Of a DNA stretch of 64,000 bases, positions 35,255-43,476 are shown piece by piece. A program made the translations under genes and the position numbers. Source of the stretch: Leptospirales bacterium (lineage in GTDB: Bacteria > Spirochaetota > Leptospiria > Leptospirales > Leptonemataceae); NCBI GenBank assembly GCA_016788865.1, contig JAEUSB010000108.1, forward strand, positions 1 through 64,000, in the 5' to 3' direction. How positions within the stretch are numbered: the stretch's first letter is position 1; each line of letters begins with the position of its first letter. A model generated the notes under the pieces. The model was given only the letters and a program-made list of their open reading frames with translations, did no database searches and had not been told where the DNA came from.

Positions 35255-35851
35255 ATGGATGACCACCTACTCATCGATGTTCATCAGCTGAATCCAGAGA
35301 CATTTCGTCTGGGTCTTTCCGGAGATTGGAGCATCGATAGTTCCGGTGTGTGGACTGCTTGCCTGGCGAACCTTCTGCCGGGCAAACAAACAAAGATTAT
35401 AATAAACCTGTCAGGTGTAAAGTATCTCGATTCAACTGGGCTGGGTCAGCAGGTTCGCCTCAAGGGTATGGTACTGGAACTTGCCTTCTCTGAAATGACA
35501 CCGGGAATAAGAAAAGTATTCTTGGCTACATCATTGCATTCGGTTCCCTTCGCAGAGTTCGCGAACGATGAGAAGGCAATAAGATATTTGCAAGCACTCA
35601 GATCTTCTCCTGATGCCACAATTGATGTCGAAAGCCAAATTGACGCGGCCTATGCTTTCCAGAAAGCCGGGGATCATGAATCTGCCCTTCAGGTGTTCTT
35701 CGCTCTCGATCGGAGAAAATTGAAACTCTCTCCTAATTTACAGTCCGGCATCTGGGCGGCAATGGCATTGAGTATGGAAAAGTGCGGTTACGACAACTTT
35801 CGCTTCTGGCAAAGAAAAGCCAAACGGATTCTGGAACAAAATTCCAAATGA
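35255..35851 (+). CDS. STAS-domain protein (anti-sigma-factor antagonist-like)
   Basis: A 198-residue protein. Residues 1-115 form a STAS domain with the characteristic NLSGVKYLDSTGLGQQV segment; Ser60 is at the position phosphorylated by RsbW/SpoIIAB kinases in antagonists of this type. The C-terminal ~80 residues (IDAAYAFQKAGDHESALQVFF) look like one or two TPR-like helices. It may be the substrate of receptor proteins with RsbW-like ATPase domains encoded at 41315 and 55074; that link is inferred. No ribosome-binding site is obvious. Confidence 0.75.
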   Translation: MDDHLLIDVHQLNPETFRLGLSGDWSIDSSGVWTACLANLLPGKQTKIIINLSGVKYLDSTGLGQQVRLKGMVLELAFSEMTPGIRKVFLATSLHSVPFAEFANDEKAIRYLQALRSSPDATIDVESQIDAAYAFQKAGDHESALQVFFALDRRKLKLSPNLQSGIWAAMALSMEKCGYDNFRFWQRKAKRILEQNSK

Positions 35852-35862
35852 CAAACTCTTTT

Positions 35863-35888
35863 CACGCCGACCCGGCAGGGCCGGCGTG
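35863..35888. terminator. GC-rich hairpin between convergent genes
   Basis: CACGCCG (35863-35869) pairs with CGGCGTG (35882-35888) around a 12-base loop, 12 bases after the STAS stop and about 100 before the end of the convergent gene. On the minus strand it is followed by an A-rich tract rather than T. Probable but not certain terminator. Confidence 0.45.
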
Positions 35889-35986
35889 TGATCAATTGTT
35901 CGAAACATATGCTTGAGTGCTCGACCATTCTGCAGGGCAATCATCTTGCAGGTCGCACAGCAAGGTGATAGATGGAGTCAATCCCA

Positions 35987-36349
35987 TCAATCTTCCGAGT
36001 AGGAGACTGCAGAATACTTTCCGCAGGTATTGCACTTAACTTCATAATCATAATAGGCGTCCCCGGATTGCGGTGATACTACGCCCTGGAGTGCAACCAC
36101 GAGCACATCTTTACCTTCGCAGAACAGACAGTCTGCATGATCCATCGCATATTCCAGAACGCGCATTTCGTCGCGCATTGGATGATCGGCGGGACGAATG
36201 CCAGTGCCGTAGTACCAGGTCTGCCCGTTCCAGTCCACGCTCTGGCATGGCTCACTTGACGCCAATGCAAGCTGCCGCGTAGCTTCGAGGATTGGTCCGT
36301 CCGACCGTCGTACGCTCTGGTTCAGCCATTCAACCTTGTGTTCTTGCAA
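35987..36349 (-). CDS. Small protein with zinc-binding Cys pairs, unknown function
   Basis: A 120-residue protein, TTG start with AGAGGA five bases upstream. The N-terminal third (VEWLNQSVRRSDGPILEATR) is followed by LYGTG-like sequence and a C-terminal region with CLFCEG and CNTCGKY, four Cys that could bind one zinc. No family recognised. A degraded copy of its first ~33 codons, including the start, lies at 47297-47396 on the other strand, so the gene family has been mobile or duplicated in this genome. Confidence 0.6.
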   Translation of the reverse strand: MQEHKVEWLNQSVRRSDGPILEATRQLALASSEPCQSVDWNGQTWYYGTGIRPADHPMRDEMRVLEYAMDHADCLFCEGKDVLVVALQGVVSPQSGDAYYDYEVKCNTCGKYSAVSYSED

Positions 36350-36565
36350 AGCTTTCCTCTGTATGTAATGCCCTGATCTGCACCACTGCCGATTGCCGGT
36401 AAACGTTCTCTGGCTAACTGAACTAATGGATGGAGCTCGAGCATGTCAATTCTGATCGGGATTATTTCTTCGGAGAGGGAAGGATGGAGCGTTGATCTGG
36501 TTGACACATGTCCGGACTGCTACAAACTTCAAGTCTGGTCCATAAATGAGAAGAGCAACCTCCGA

Positions 36566-37717
36566 ATGAAAGTCCTGCAGCTGATTCCGCCCAGTGTCCT
36601 ACTGAGCATGATGCTGATGCTTTTTTCTGCGTGTTTCCTGCTTACCAAGCCCAAGCGGGGTCTTCACGATCTGATAGGTCTTTTCTGGATCGCCTTTGTT
36701 TCGCTGGCCATAACGCGACGCGGGATTCAAGCGAACTTTGGGCCAGATGCTTTCCTTCCATTTATTCGAGTCACGGGATATTTCCTCGCATACGGACCGT
36801 TCCTGTATCTGTACACGCGATCTCTCATGGTTGAGAAGCCCAGACTCAGATGGATTGATGGGCTACATTTTCTACCTTTTCTGATTTCATTCTTACTGGC
36901 ACTGACTACGGACTTTAGATTTGAACTCGCTACAATCGGAGATGCTACACCAACCCTTGGACCGGTAATCCATTTGTATCTCGCAGCCGGTCCGATCAGT
37001 ATGCTCGCCTACAATGTGCGAACCATCTACGTACTGCGATTGCACAAAGGCAGAGTGCGCGATTTTTTTGCCAATGTTTCAGAGGCCAATTCGCTGGCAT
37101 GGGTCAACGTGATTTGTTGGCTATTTATGCTAGGGTTTTGCGCTCAGGTGACATCTCACTCATTGGAGTTGAACGATTCATGGAGACTGTACACGACCGA
37201 ACTCGTTAACGCCACCTTCATTGCCTATCTGACTATGCTTTGCTTTTTCATCATGAGACAGCCGACGATCTTCAGCAAGGCCGGACCTACCGTTGAAGAA
37301 ATCGACGGGCGACGGGGCAATCCAAAGTATGCAAAATCGCGGTTGGAGACGGACAAAGCCAGGCAGCTACTGGAAACCCTTCTGCAACATATGGAGGAGA
37401 GAAAGCCCTATTTGAACGAAGATCTCGACATCACCGAGATTGCCAGATCCATCGGTACCACAACAAACAATGTGAGCCAGGTTTTGAACACCTTGCTGCA
37501 AAAGAATTTCTATTCCTTTGTAAATGACTATCGAGTCAGAGAAGTCACAACACGACTACAGCAGGACGAGTTCAGGAATTATCCCATCATCCGCGTGGCC
37601 CTCGAATGTGGATTCAATTCCAAATCAACGTTTAATGCAATCTTTCGCAAGTACACTGGATTGACCCCGAGCGAATACAAAGCTACGCTCCTGGTCCGCG
37701 ACGATGCTCCTACTTGA
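36566..37717 (+). CDS. Membrane-bound AraC-family regulator
   Basis: A 383-residue protein with seven membrane helices over about residues 8-250 and a C-terminal AraC helix-turn-helix pair (ITEIARSIGTTTNNVSQVLNTLLQKNFYSFVNDYR and VALECGFNSKSTFNAIFRKYTGLTPSEYK). This layout is common in Leptospira and Bacteroidetes and implies direct sensing at the membrane by a regulator tethered near the DNA. I prefer the ATG at 36566, where the hydrophobic domain begins; an ATG at 36443 is in frame but would add 41 polar residues. The targets are unknown. Confidence 0.82.
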   Translation: MKVLQLIPPSVLLSMMLMLFSACFLLTKPKRGLHDLIGLFWIAFVSLAITRRGIQANFGPDAFLPFIRVTGYFLAYGPFLYLYTRSLMVEKPRLRWIDGLHFLPFLISFLLALTTDFRFELATIGDATPTLGPVIHLYLAAGPISMLAYNVRTIYVLRLHKGRVRDFFANVSEANSLAWVNVICWLFMLGFCAQVTSHSLELNDSWRLYTTELVNATFIAYLTMLCFFIMRQPTIFSKAGPTVEEIDGRRGNPKYAKSRLETDKARQLLETLLQHMEERKPYLNEDLDITEIARSIGTTTNNVSQVLNTLLQKNFYSFVNDYRVREVTTRLQQDEFRNYPIIRVALECGFNSKSTFNAIFRKYTGLTPSEYKATLLVRDDAPT

Positions 37718-37736
37718 AATTTGTCTCGTCGTTGAA

Positions 37737-39812
37737 CTATCCTCCCGGCGGTACGGCGACAGCAGGCATAGTTGCAGTTCTCGCCGGGAACGCAAAGCCG
37801 GGTTGCTTGGCCAGGGGTGAGGCAAGCATTCCTGCTTCGATTGCGCGCGCTGTTTCGGGAAAACCGCGTTTGCGGGCAATCCGAGCGGCGTCCCATCCGC
37901 CGACGGTTGCGAATGGATTGGCCCCGGCCTTGAGCAGCGCCTGCACGAGAGCCGTACGGCCAAAATATGCTGAATACAGGAGTGCCGTCCAACCGTTATA
38001 CGCACTATCAATGCGGTCCGCATCTAGTTTTCCCATCTTGCTACTGTTACCGGCGTAGGCAGCGGCCAGAAACTTCTGATGCTTGTCAGAAAGACCTACG
38101 GAGAGCGTTCGCATTGCCATAACGGGCATAAGCTTTCTGTGCTGTTCGTAAAGAGCCTTCATTTCGTTGTCGTTCAACGCTCTCTCGTAAATGAACAGGT
38201 TGTCGATAGATCCTTTCATTATCCAGCCGCAGGGACCGAAATCGAAAACGGCCATATTGCTATTTTCGTTCTTTGTGTACAATTTTTGAAACAACCCACT
38301 CAAAACGACGTCTTTCTGCCGTTTGCCATCCAGAGTCAATGAAACCCTTTTTGTTTTAGGATCCACACGAGCAACCAGGTCGTGCCACGTGTTGAAAGTA
38401 ACAACGTCGTCGCTGACGTAATCGCCATCAAAGTAGGTGGAGTTCTGCCCCTGGGGTAGACTTTTATCTGCGCGAAGGGAGACGTGCAATCGATGATTAA
38501 GGACAGAAACCTTGATGTAGTCGCCCCACGCTGCCAGGAGAAAACCGTCACCCAATCCTGCCTCGCGCTGCTGGAGGTTGAAATTCAGGTGAATGGTCAG
38601 GCCATCCTTCGGTTCGTCACGAACGATGCCAAATCCGGCGCCTGAATCGTCGCGGATGTCTTCTCCCGTGCTATTGAGCGTTCCGCCAGAAATGGAAAAC
38701 GCAGACTCACCGTTGCTCACCAGGAATTGCTGCGTGGCCCCCGGCGCGGAGTTTTTGGGACCGTTGTCAAAATTAAACGTACCTGCAAGTTCGTCGGAAA
38801 GGCGCAAATCCCCGGGCACAGAAATCGGTTCCGCGATGAACGGTTCGTCGGGACCCAATTCATACGGAATGCCATTCTCCCTCAAGGTTTTCCTCGCCCA
38901 ATTACGAACGAAAGATGTTCTCACCTCCTGATCGGCAATAGCGGCTTTCACGACCTTCCCCTTCCAGATGAGATATAAGACATCCCAGCCAAAGAGGTCG
39001 TGATTTAAAATATTGCCCCCGTCGACATCGATAGTTGCAACATTCACACCTTTGAGGTCGTGCAATGCATACTTGAATACCGACGAAGTTGTTCCGCATG
39101 CGAAATAGGCGACGGCGATGATGGGTTTCACGCGGCTTTGTTCCTTCCAGTTTGCTTCGGTGAGTGTTACTATATTAGTGGAGGCGGTCGGGCTCGGAGA
39201 CGGAGCTTTCTTCTCCAAATATTGAGCGAGCTCAACGTGTCCGCGCTTTCGGGCAAGATCGGCAGCAGAGCAAAGCATGCCGGGATTCCCAGGCTCGCAC
39301 CAGTCCCCGCTGGCTTTTGGACCTGGATCAGCGCCCTTGCTGAGCAGGAGTTCAACCAATTGTCTGTCTCCCTGCTCTGCGGCACCCATCAACGGTGTGC
39401 GTTCGGTGGCCGGGTCTACGTAGTTTGCATCAGCGCCGCGTTCCAACATTAGAAATGCAACCTGGCGCATTGGGTCGTTTGGGCTGACCGACTCGTAGCT
39501 CTGAATGGCCCACATCAGTGCGCTGTATGAGTTCCGTGGGTGCAGGTTCACTTTGGCTCCCACGGAAAGCAAATAGCGAGCGATCTCGGGACGACCCCCA
39601 TAGCAGTAGCAGGCTATCAGGAGTGGATAGTTGTCACCGTCACCCTGCTTCTCATTTACGTTGGCCCCGGCGCGTACCAATTCCTGCACCCGCGAAAGGT
39701 CATTGTCGCAAATGGCTGTTTCCAATGGAGTTTCCGCCGATAGCGCAACCGGCAGTAAGACAGCCAAAACAATGGCCAGTGTCTGGATTCGTGGGGCGCC
39801 CATTTTCGGCAT
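37737..39812 (-). CDS. Exported ankyrin-thioredoxin-LamG-ankyrin protein
   Basis: A 691-residue protein with a signal peptide (LAIVLAVLLPVALSA). Ankyrin repeats occupy about 27-215 (ETPLETAICDNDLSRVQELVRAGANVN). Next comes a thioredoxin-like segment (about 225-320) in which the position of CxxC reads ACGTTSS, so redox activity is unlikely. A LamG/concanavalin-like domain (about 340-570) has the typical DGFLLAAWGDY, NTWHDLVARVD and SIDNLFIYERALNDNEMKALYEQ segments. Ankyrin repeats return at about 600-680. GGAG seven bases before the ATG at 39812 decides the start. Likely a surface or periplasmic binding protein; the architecture is unusual. Confidence 0.75.
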   Translation of the reverse strand: MPKMGAPRIQTLAIVLAVLLPVALSAETPLETAICDNDLSRVQELVRAGANVNEKQGDGDNYPLLIACYCYGGRPEIARYLLSVGAKVNLHPRNSYSALMWAIQSYESVSPNDPMRQVAFLMLERGADANYVDPATERTPLMGAAEQGDRQLVELLLSKGADPGPKASGDWCEPGNPGMLCSAADLARKRGHVELAQYLEKKAPSPSPTASTNIVTLTEANWKEQSRVKPIIAVAYFACGTTSSVFKYALHDLKGVNVATIDVDGGNILNHDLFGWDVLYLIWKGKVVKAAIADQEVRTSFVRNWARKTLRENGIPYELGPDEPFIAEPISVPGDLRLSDELAGTFNFDNGPKNSAPGATQQFLVSNGESAFSISGGTLNSTGEDIRDDSGAGFGIVRDEPKDGLTIHLNFNLQQREAGLGDGFLLAAWGDYIKVSVLNHRLHVSLRADKSLPQGQNSTYFDGDYVSDDVVTFNTWHDLVARVDPKTKRVSLTLDGKRQKDVVLSGLFQKLYTKNENSNMAVFDFGPCGWIMKGSIDNLFIYERALNDNEMKALYEQHRKLMPVMAMRTLSVGLSDKHQKFLAAAYAGNSSKMGKLDADRIDSAYNGWTALLYSAYFGRTALVQALLKAGANPFATVGGWDAARIARKRGFPETARAIEAGMLASPLAKQPGFAFPARTATMPAVAVPPGG

Positions 39813-40036
39813 GGTAATCTCCGTGGGGCGCCGATGGGCCTTGTTCCCTCGCCAGTGAACGCGACTGCGAACAAAGGGCAATCAATTTTACACCATCTGC
39901 GGAAACATCAGTGACGTTTCCAGCATCGTTATGGATCAGAGTCTAACAGCCAGTATGCGCAGGGATATGTTATTCCGGGAAACATCTCTCCGCATCACAA
40001 AACAGGCATGACGAGGTCAATGGAGTGACTTAAATA
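39813..40036. other. Spacer without a recognisable gene
   Basis: Between the ankyrin-LamG gene and the broken small gene at 40037. I see no convincing coding frame, hairpin with T-run or promoter here; the part next to 39812 should hold the promoter of the ankyrin-LamG gene. Confidence 0.5.
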
Positions 40037-40222
40037 CTAAAATTCCTTTAGTAGTTTCAGTAGAACGTCCGGCTTGTTTGAAAGAGTATTGTCTGGCCCA
40101 GCCTCTATCGTAGTTTTCCCTTGCGGTCGCAAACTATTGCCGCATAATCTCCTGATTTATTTGGGCCCTGGACCTATGACTGAAAAGATCGGAATAGCGC
40201 GCTCATGACGTGCGCCACTCAT
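40037..40222 (-). pseudogene. Small coupled gene broken by two compensating single-base indels
   Basis: Its ATG (40222-40220) overlaps the stop of the gene at 40219 (ATGA), typical of translational coupling. Reading starts MSGARHERAIPIFSVIGPGP, meets a stop after 21 codons, but continues sensibly in the next frame as KSGDYAAIVCDRKGK and then back in the first frame as TTIEAGPDNTLSNKPDVLLKLL before TAG (40039-40037). Both switches are at A-runs (CCCAAATAAATCA and GGGAAAACT), one extra A and one missing A. The whole span is 186 bases, a multiple of three. The repaired product would have 61 residues; family unknown. Confidence 0.5.
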
Positions 40223-41133
40223 GTGCACTGCATGACAATGCTTGCAACTGCACACGCTTCGCAGAGAAAAACGTTCAGCAGTTGATCGCCGCCGGCATTT
40301 CCAGGTGGGACCTGAATGGCTTGCACCTCTGCGATGAAAAACATTGGTTGGGCGCAGTCAGGACAATCGGGCCATTCCGGCGACTGCCACCAGGTTGGCG
40401 CTCCACCAACTCGGATTCCCCGCACATCGAGGCGATCGGGATCGGGCGCATCAAGGAAGAGATCCCACTCCGGACCGCCCTGCACATCTTCCGGTTCTCC
40501 GCCGCCACATGACGTTTCGAACTCCTCGGCTCTGTCGATTGCGACACGACCATCCTTGCCTCTGCGAAATGACATTCTCCCGCTTCCATTCGGATCATCG
40601 AGCATCCAGGCGTCACACTCCTCATGGTTTGAATAAAGGATATGCAGCTTTCCGTAATCGCGCACTTTCTCAGGGAAAATTTCAATTTGGTCGAGGTCGA
40701 TTGTGGCCACATGGATTGGCGGGAGTTGACATCCAGGGAAATGTGTCCCGTCAAAGATCGCCGACAAATCGCGCAGATTTGCAGAGTGAGGCGACTTACC
40801 CTCATGCAATCCAAACGAACCGATCAGAAATTCTTTGCTGAAACGCCCGGCAACAGCATCTTCTTCGCGAAGCTCTGGCGGGTCCTCTGGCTCATCAACG
40901 CAAACGAATCCATCTGATTTTCGCTTCTTTGCCAGATCGAGTGCGTAAAGCTGTGCCGCCCTGTAAGAAGGAAAATCCTGATCTTCAACTTCGTAAGACA
41001 CGCTTTCGCTATCTTTTGTGACTTCTTCTATTGTAGTAACGCTTGCCGTTCCCTTGTAAGAAGGGCTGAGACTGATTTGCCATTCCGTCCCGTTTACCTT
41101 GTTCCCCTTGAAGAAATTTAAGCCGGATTTCAT
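40219..41133 (-). CDS. WGR-like / DUF1963-like protein with C-terminal zinc ribbon
   Basis: A 304-residue cytoplasmic protein. The N-terminal ~70 residues (GTEWQISLSPSYKGTASVTTIEEVTKD, then YRAAQLYALDLAKKRKSDGFV) have the rhythm of a WGR domain, tentatively. The rest resembles DUF1963-type proteins: LPPIHVATIDLDQIEIFP, a central Cys, and an ending GGAPTWWQSPEWPDCPDC...FFIAEVQ...VPPGNAGG...CEAC that matches the end of the ankyrin protein at 17903-19069. The start at 41133 is where family similarity begins; upstream codons to 41196 add nothing. A small broken gene overlaps its stop. Confidence 0.65.
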   Translation of the reverse strand: MKSGLNFFKGNKVNGTEWQISLSPSYKGTASVTTIEEVTKDSESVSYEVEDQDFPSYRAAQLYALDLAKKRKSDGFVCVDEPEDPPELREEDAVAGRFSKEFLIGSFGLHEGKSPHSANLRDLSAIFDGTHFPGCQLPPIHVATIDLDQIEIFPEKVRDYGKLHILYSNHEECDAWMLDDPNGSGRMSFRRGKDGRVAIDRAEEFETSCGGGEPEDVQGGPEWDLFLDAPDPDRLDVRGIRVGGAPTWWQSPEWPDCPDCAQPMFFIAEVQAIQVPPGNAGGDQLLNVFLCEACAVASIVMQCT

Positions 41134-41314
41134 GCTACCAGAATACGGGAGTCGGAAAATACTTGCATTTAAAAATTGCGGACATAGCAGAGTCAATGGT
41201 CAGGTCATGCGCATTGGTTTCACAGCGAGGGAAGAAACTGCCTTGAACCATTTCCGCGTATAGCTGGTCTTTGTAGAAAGCTTGCTTCCTCCACTAGAAT
41301 TCGGACATTAGCGT

Positions 41315-43378
41315 ATGAGGTGGCTTGCGCTCTTTGTGTTGCCCGCTTTCGCGCACTGTAGTCCGGAAGTCACCGGAGCCGCCCGCGCGGGTTCGATTGA
41401 CCTCGGTAATCTGAGCCGTCCGCTTGAAATCCGCGGAGAGTGGAGTTTTTACCCGGCGCGCTTCTTGTCCGCAACGCCACTGCAAGAAGCTGAAAAACAA
41501 GATTCTAAAAGTGTTGTTCGAGTTATGGTGCCCGGTTCCTGGAACTATTACAGATCGGGTGGTTTTCCGGACGGCAAAGGCTTTGGCACTTTCCGCCTGG
41601 CTGCCCGCGTTCCAAACCAGCGCCTCAGCCTTGCAATGATGGAGCAGGGAACTGCAGTTCGCGTAATTGCAAACGGAAAAGAAGTCTGCAAGTCTGGAGA
41701 ACCATCATCAGATCCAAAGACTTTCCGCCCTGACACCGTTCCCCTCTTGTGTGAACTCAGGGGCACCGAGGATGGGCGCCTGGAGATCCTCCTCGAAGTC
41801 TCAAACTTCAACTACAGAAAAGGAGGCATGTGGAGCGCGCCAGTTATAGGCGAGCGATCAGCCATGGAAGCGGCCTTTCGACTGCAGAGAGAACTCGAAC
41901 TCATGGTCGTTGCTATCGCTTTTATCATGGGTCTATACCATGTAATGCTTTATGTGTACCACAGATCCGACAACGTGCCTCTGTGGTTTGGACTTTTCAG
42001 CCTCGCGATTTTTGTGCGTGCTATTTCGACGAACTTCAGGCTGGTAACAGAATTTATTCCGGGAATCCCATTTGATGTGTACAGTCGCCTGGAGTTTTTT
42101 TCCTGGTTCTGGATTCCGGCGCTCGGCCTGAAATATACTTCATGCGTTTTCGCGGGCCGTATTCCCCAGGTTGTCGTTAAGGTTTTTCTTGCGGCGGCAG
42201 TTCTGCAGAGCAGTTTGCTTGTATTCCCCGTGAGTTTCTACAGTCACCTGGTCGTTCCATCCCAGATTCTTTCCATTCTGGCCTTTGCATTTTGCCTCGC
42301 TGCCCCTATCCTGGCTTTGCGTGTGAACGTCGAAGGAGCTCTGGCCTTCTTCCTGTCCGAAATTCTAGGGCTAATTGCAGTAGGAAACGATCTACTCCAC
42401 ACAAACGAAATCATACGAACAGCGCATCTTGGACCCTATGGACTTTTTTTTGTAATTCTGTCACAGTCATTGATAATTTCGCGAAAGCTACTCCGGACTC
42501 ACAGGCTCTTAATAGAATCTGATCGACGCTACAGATCCGTCATCGATGGCTCGCGACGGCTGGTGTTTTCTCTCGACCGCGAGTTTCGTTTTATCTGGGC
42601 CAATCGAGCATTGCTGAACATAGTCGGAGCATCGGCGCGCGAAATCGAGGGAAGAGATTTTCTGGATTTCGTGCGCGCGGAAAGCATGGAGGAAAAGCAA
42701 GTCATTCGAGCCGCGCTTGAGGAAGCAGTGCGCACACAAAGAAATTACGGTTTTCCCATTGGTCTACAGCAGGTAATTGGCGCGGAGCCCGTTACCTCTG
42801 ATTTCGTATTTGAAGTCGTAGAGGCATCAGGTCGATGGGAACTACAGGGGCGGGCAGAGTCTGAGATGCGCGATCATTTGCTTCCAAGATTTGTTAGGGA
42901 GCGCCAGTGTTTCGAAATCACAAACAGCCTTGTTGAGGCGGAAGAGATTTCACACCGACTTGTTCAGAATATTGCGCGATATACGGACGTTAGGGACGCG
43001 CAGGACCTGCGTCTGGGCCTTCGTGAAATCGTGATCAATGCTATTGAGCACGGAAATCTGGCCGTAAGTTTTGAGGACAAAACCCGAGCTCAGAAGGACG
43101 GGGATTATCTTAAGTTTTTGCAAATGCGATGCCAGCTGCCTCAATACCGTATGCGTACAGTTCGCATAGATTATTCCCTGAATGAATCGCGAGTGCTCTA
43201 TAAGATCACTGATCAAGGGCTTGGCTTTCCATTTGAAGACCTCCTTGGCGAAATTCGCGCCGTGGAATCATCGCAGCTTGAACATGGCAGGGGGATCTTG
43301 ATTACTCTGGGATTGTTCGATGTAGTGCGTTACAAAGCGCCTGGCAATGTTGTCTATTTGATTAAGAAGTTCAAGTGA
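41315..43378 (+). CDS. 7TM-DISM receptor with PAS and RsbW-like ATPase domain
   Basis: A 687-residue receptor. A short signal peptide precedes a jelly-roll ectodomain (about 25-180; IRGEWSFYPARFL, VMVPGSWNYY) of the type found in 7TM-DISM proteins; seven membrane helices span about 187-395; a PAS domain lies at about 405-515; the C-terminal ~150 residues are an HATPase_c_2 domain with LRLGLREIVINAIEHGN and ITDQGLGFPF as N and G1 boxes. There is no DHp helix with phospho-His, so it is probably a Ser/Thr anti-sigma-type kinase rather than a two-component kinase. STAS proteins are the expected substrates; one is encoded at 35255. The protein at 55074 has the same C-terminal module. Confidence 0.85.
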   Translation: MRWLALFVLPAFAHCSPEVTGAARAGSIDLGNLSRPLEIRGEWSFYPARFLSATPLQEAEKQDSKSVVRVMVPGSWNYYRSGGFPDGKGFGTFRLAARVPNQRLSLAMMEQGTAVRVIANGKEVCKSGEPSSDPKTFRPDTVPLLCELRGTEDGRLEILLEVSNFNYRKGGMWSAPVIGERSAMEAAFRLQRELELMVVAIAFIMGLYHVMLYVYHRSDNVPLWFGLFSLAIFVRAISTNFRLVTEFIPGIPFDVYSRLEFFSWFWIPALGLKYTSCVFAGRIPQVVVKVFLAAAVLQSSLLVFPVSFYSHLVVPSQILSILAFAFCLAAPILALRVNVEGALAFFLSEILGLIAVGNDLLHTNEIIRTAHLGPYGLFFVILSQSLIISRKLLRTHRLLIESDRRYRSVIDGSRRLVFSLDREFRFIWANRALLNIVGASAREIEGRDFLDFVRAESMEEKQVIRAALEEAVRTQRNYGFPIGLQQVIGAEPVTSDFVFEVVEASGRWELQGRAESEMRDHLLPRFVRERQCFEITNSLVEAEEISHRLVQNIARYTDVRDAQDLRLGLREIVINAIEHGNLAVSFEDKTRAQKDGDYLKFLQMRCQLPQYRMRTVRIDYSLNESRVLYKITDQGLGFPFEDLLGEIRAVESSQLEHGRGILITLGLFDVVRYKAPGNVVYLIKKFK

Positions 43379-43476
43379 ACGCACTGGCAATGCCAAAGAT
43401 TGCAGCCGCGCTGGACTTAGACTGGCGCAATGCCGTCCACCATTCGTTCGGTTTCCAGTGGTTTGATTCAAAGTAG

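Noticed and set aside
36501-36529. TTGACA that could be a -35 element of the membrane AraC gene, with TGTCCGGACT overlapping
   Set aside because: No acceptable -10 hexamer at 16-18 bases; only the -35 is good and the half-site palindrome is incomplete.
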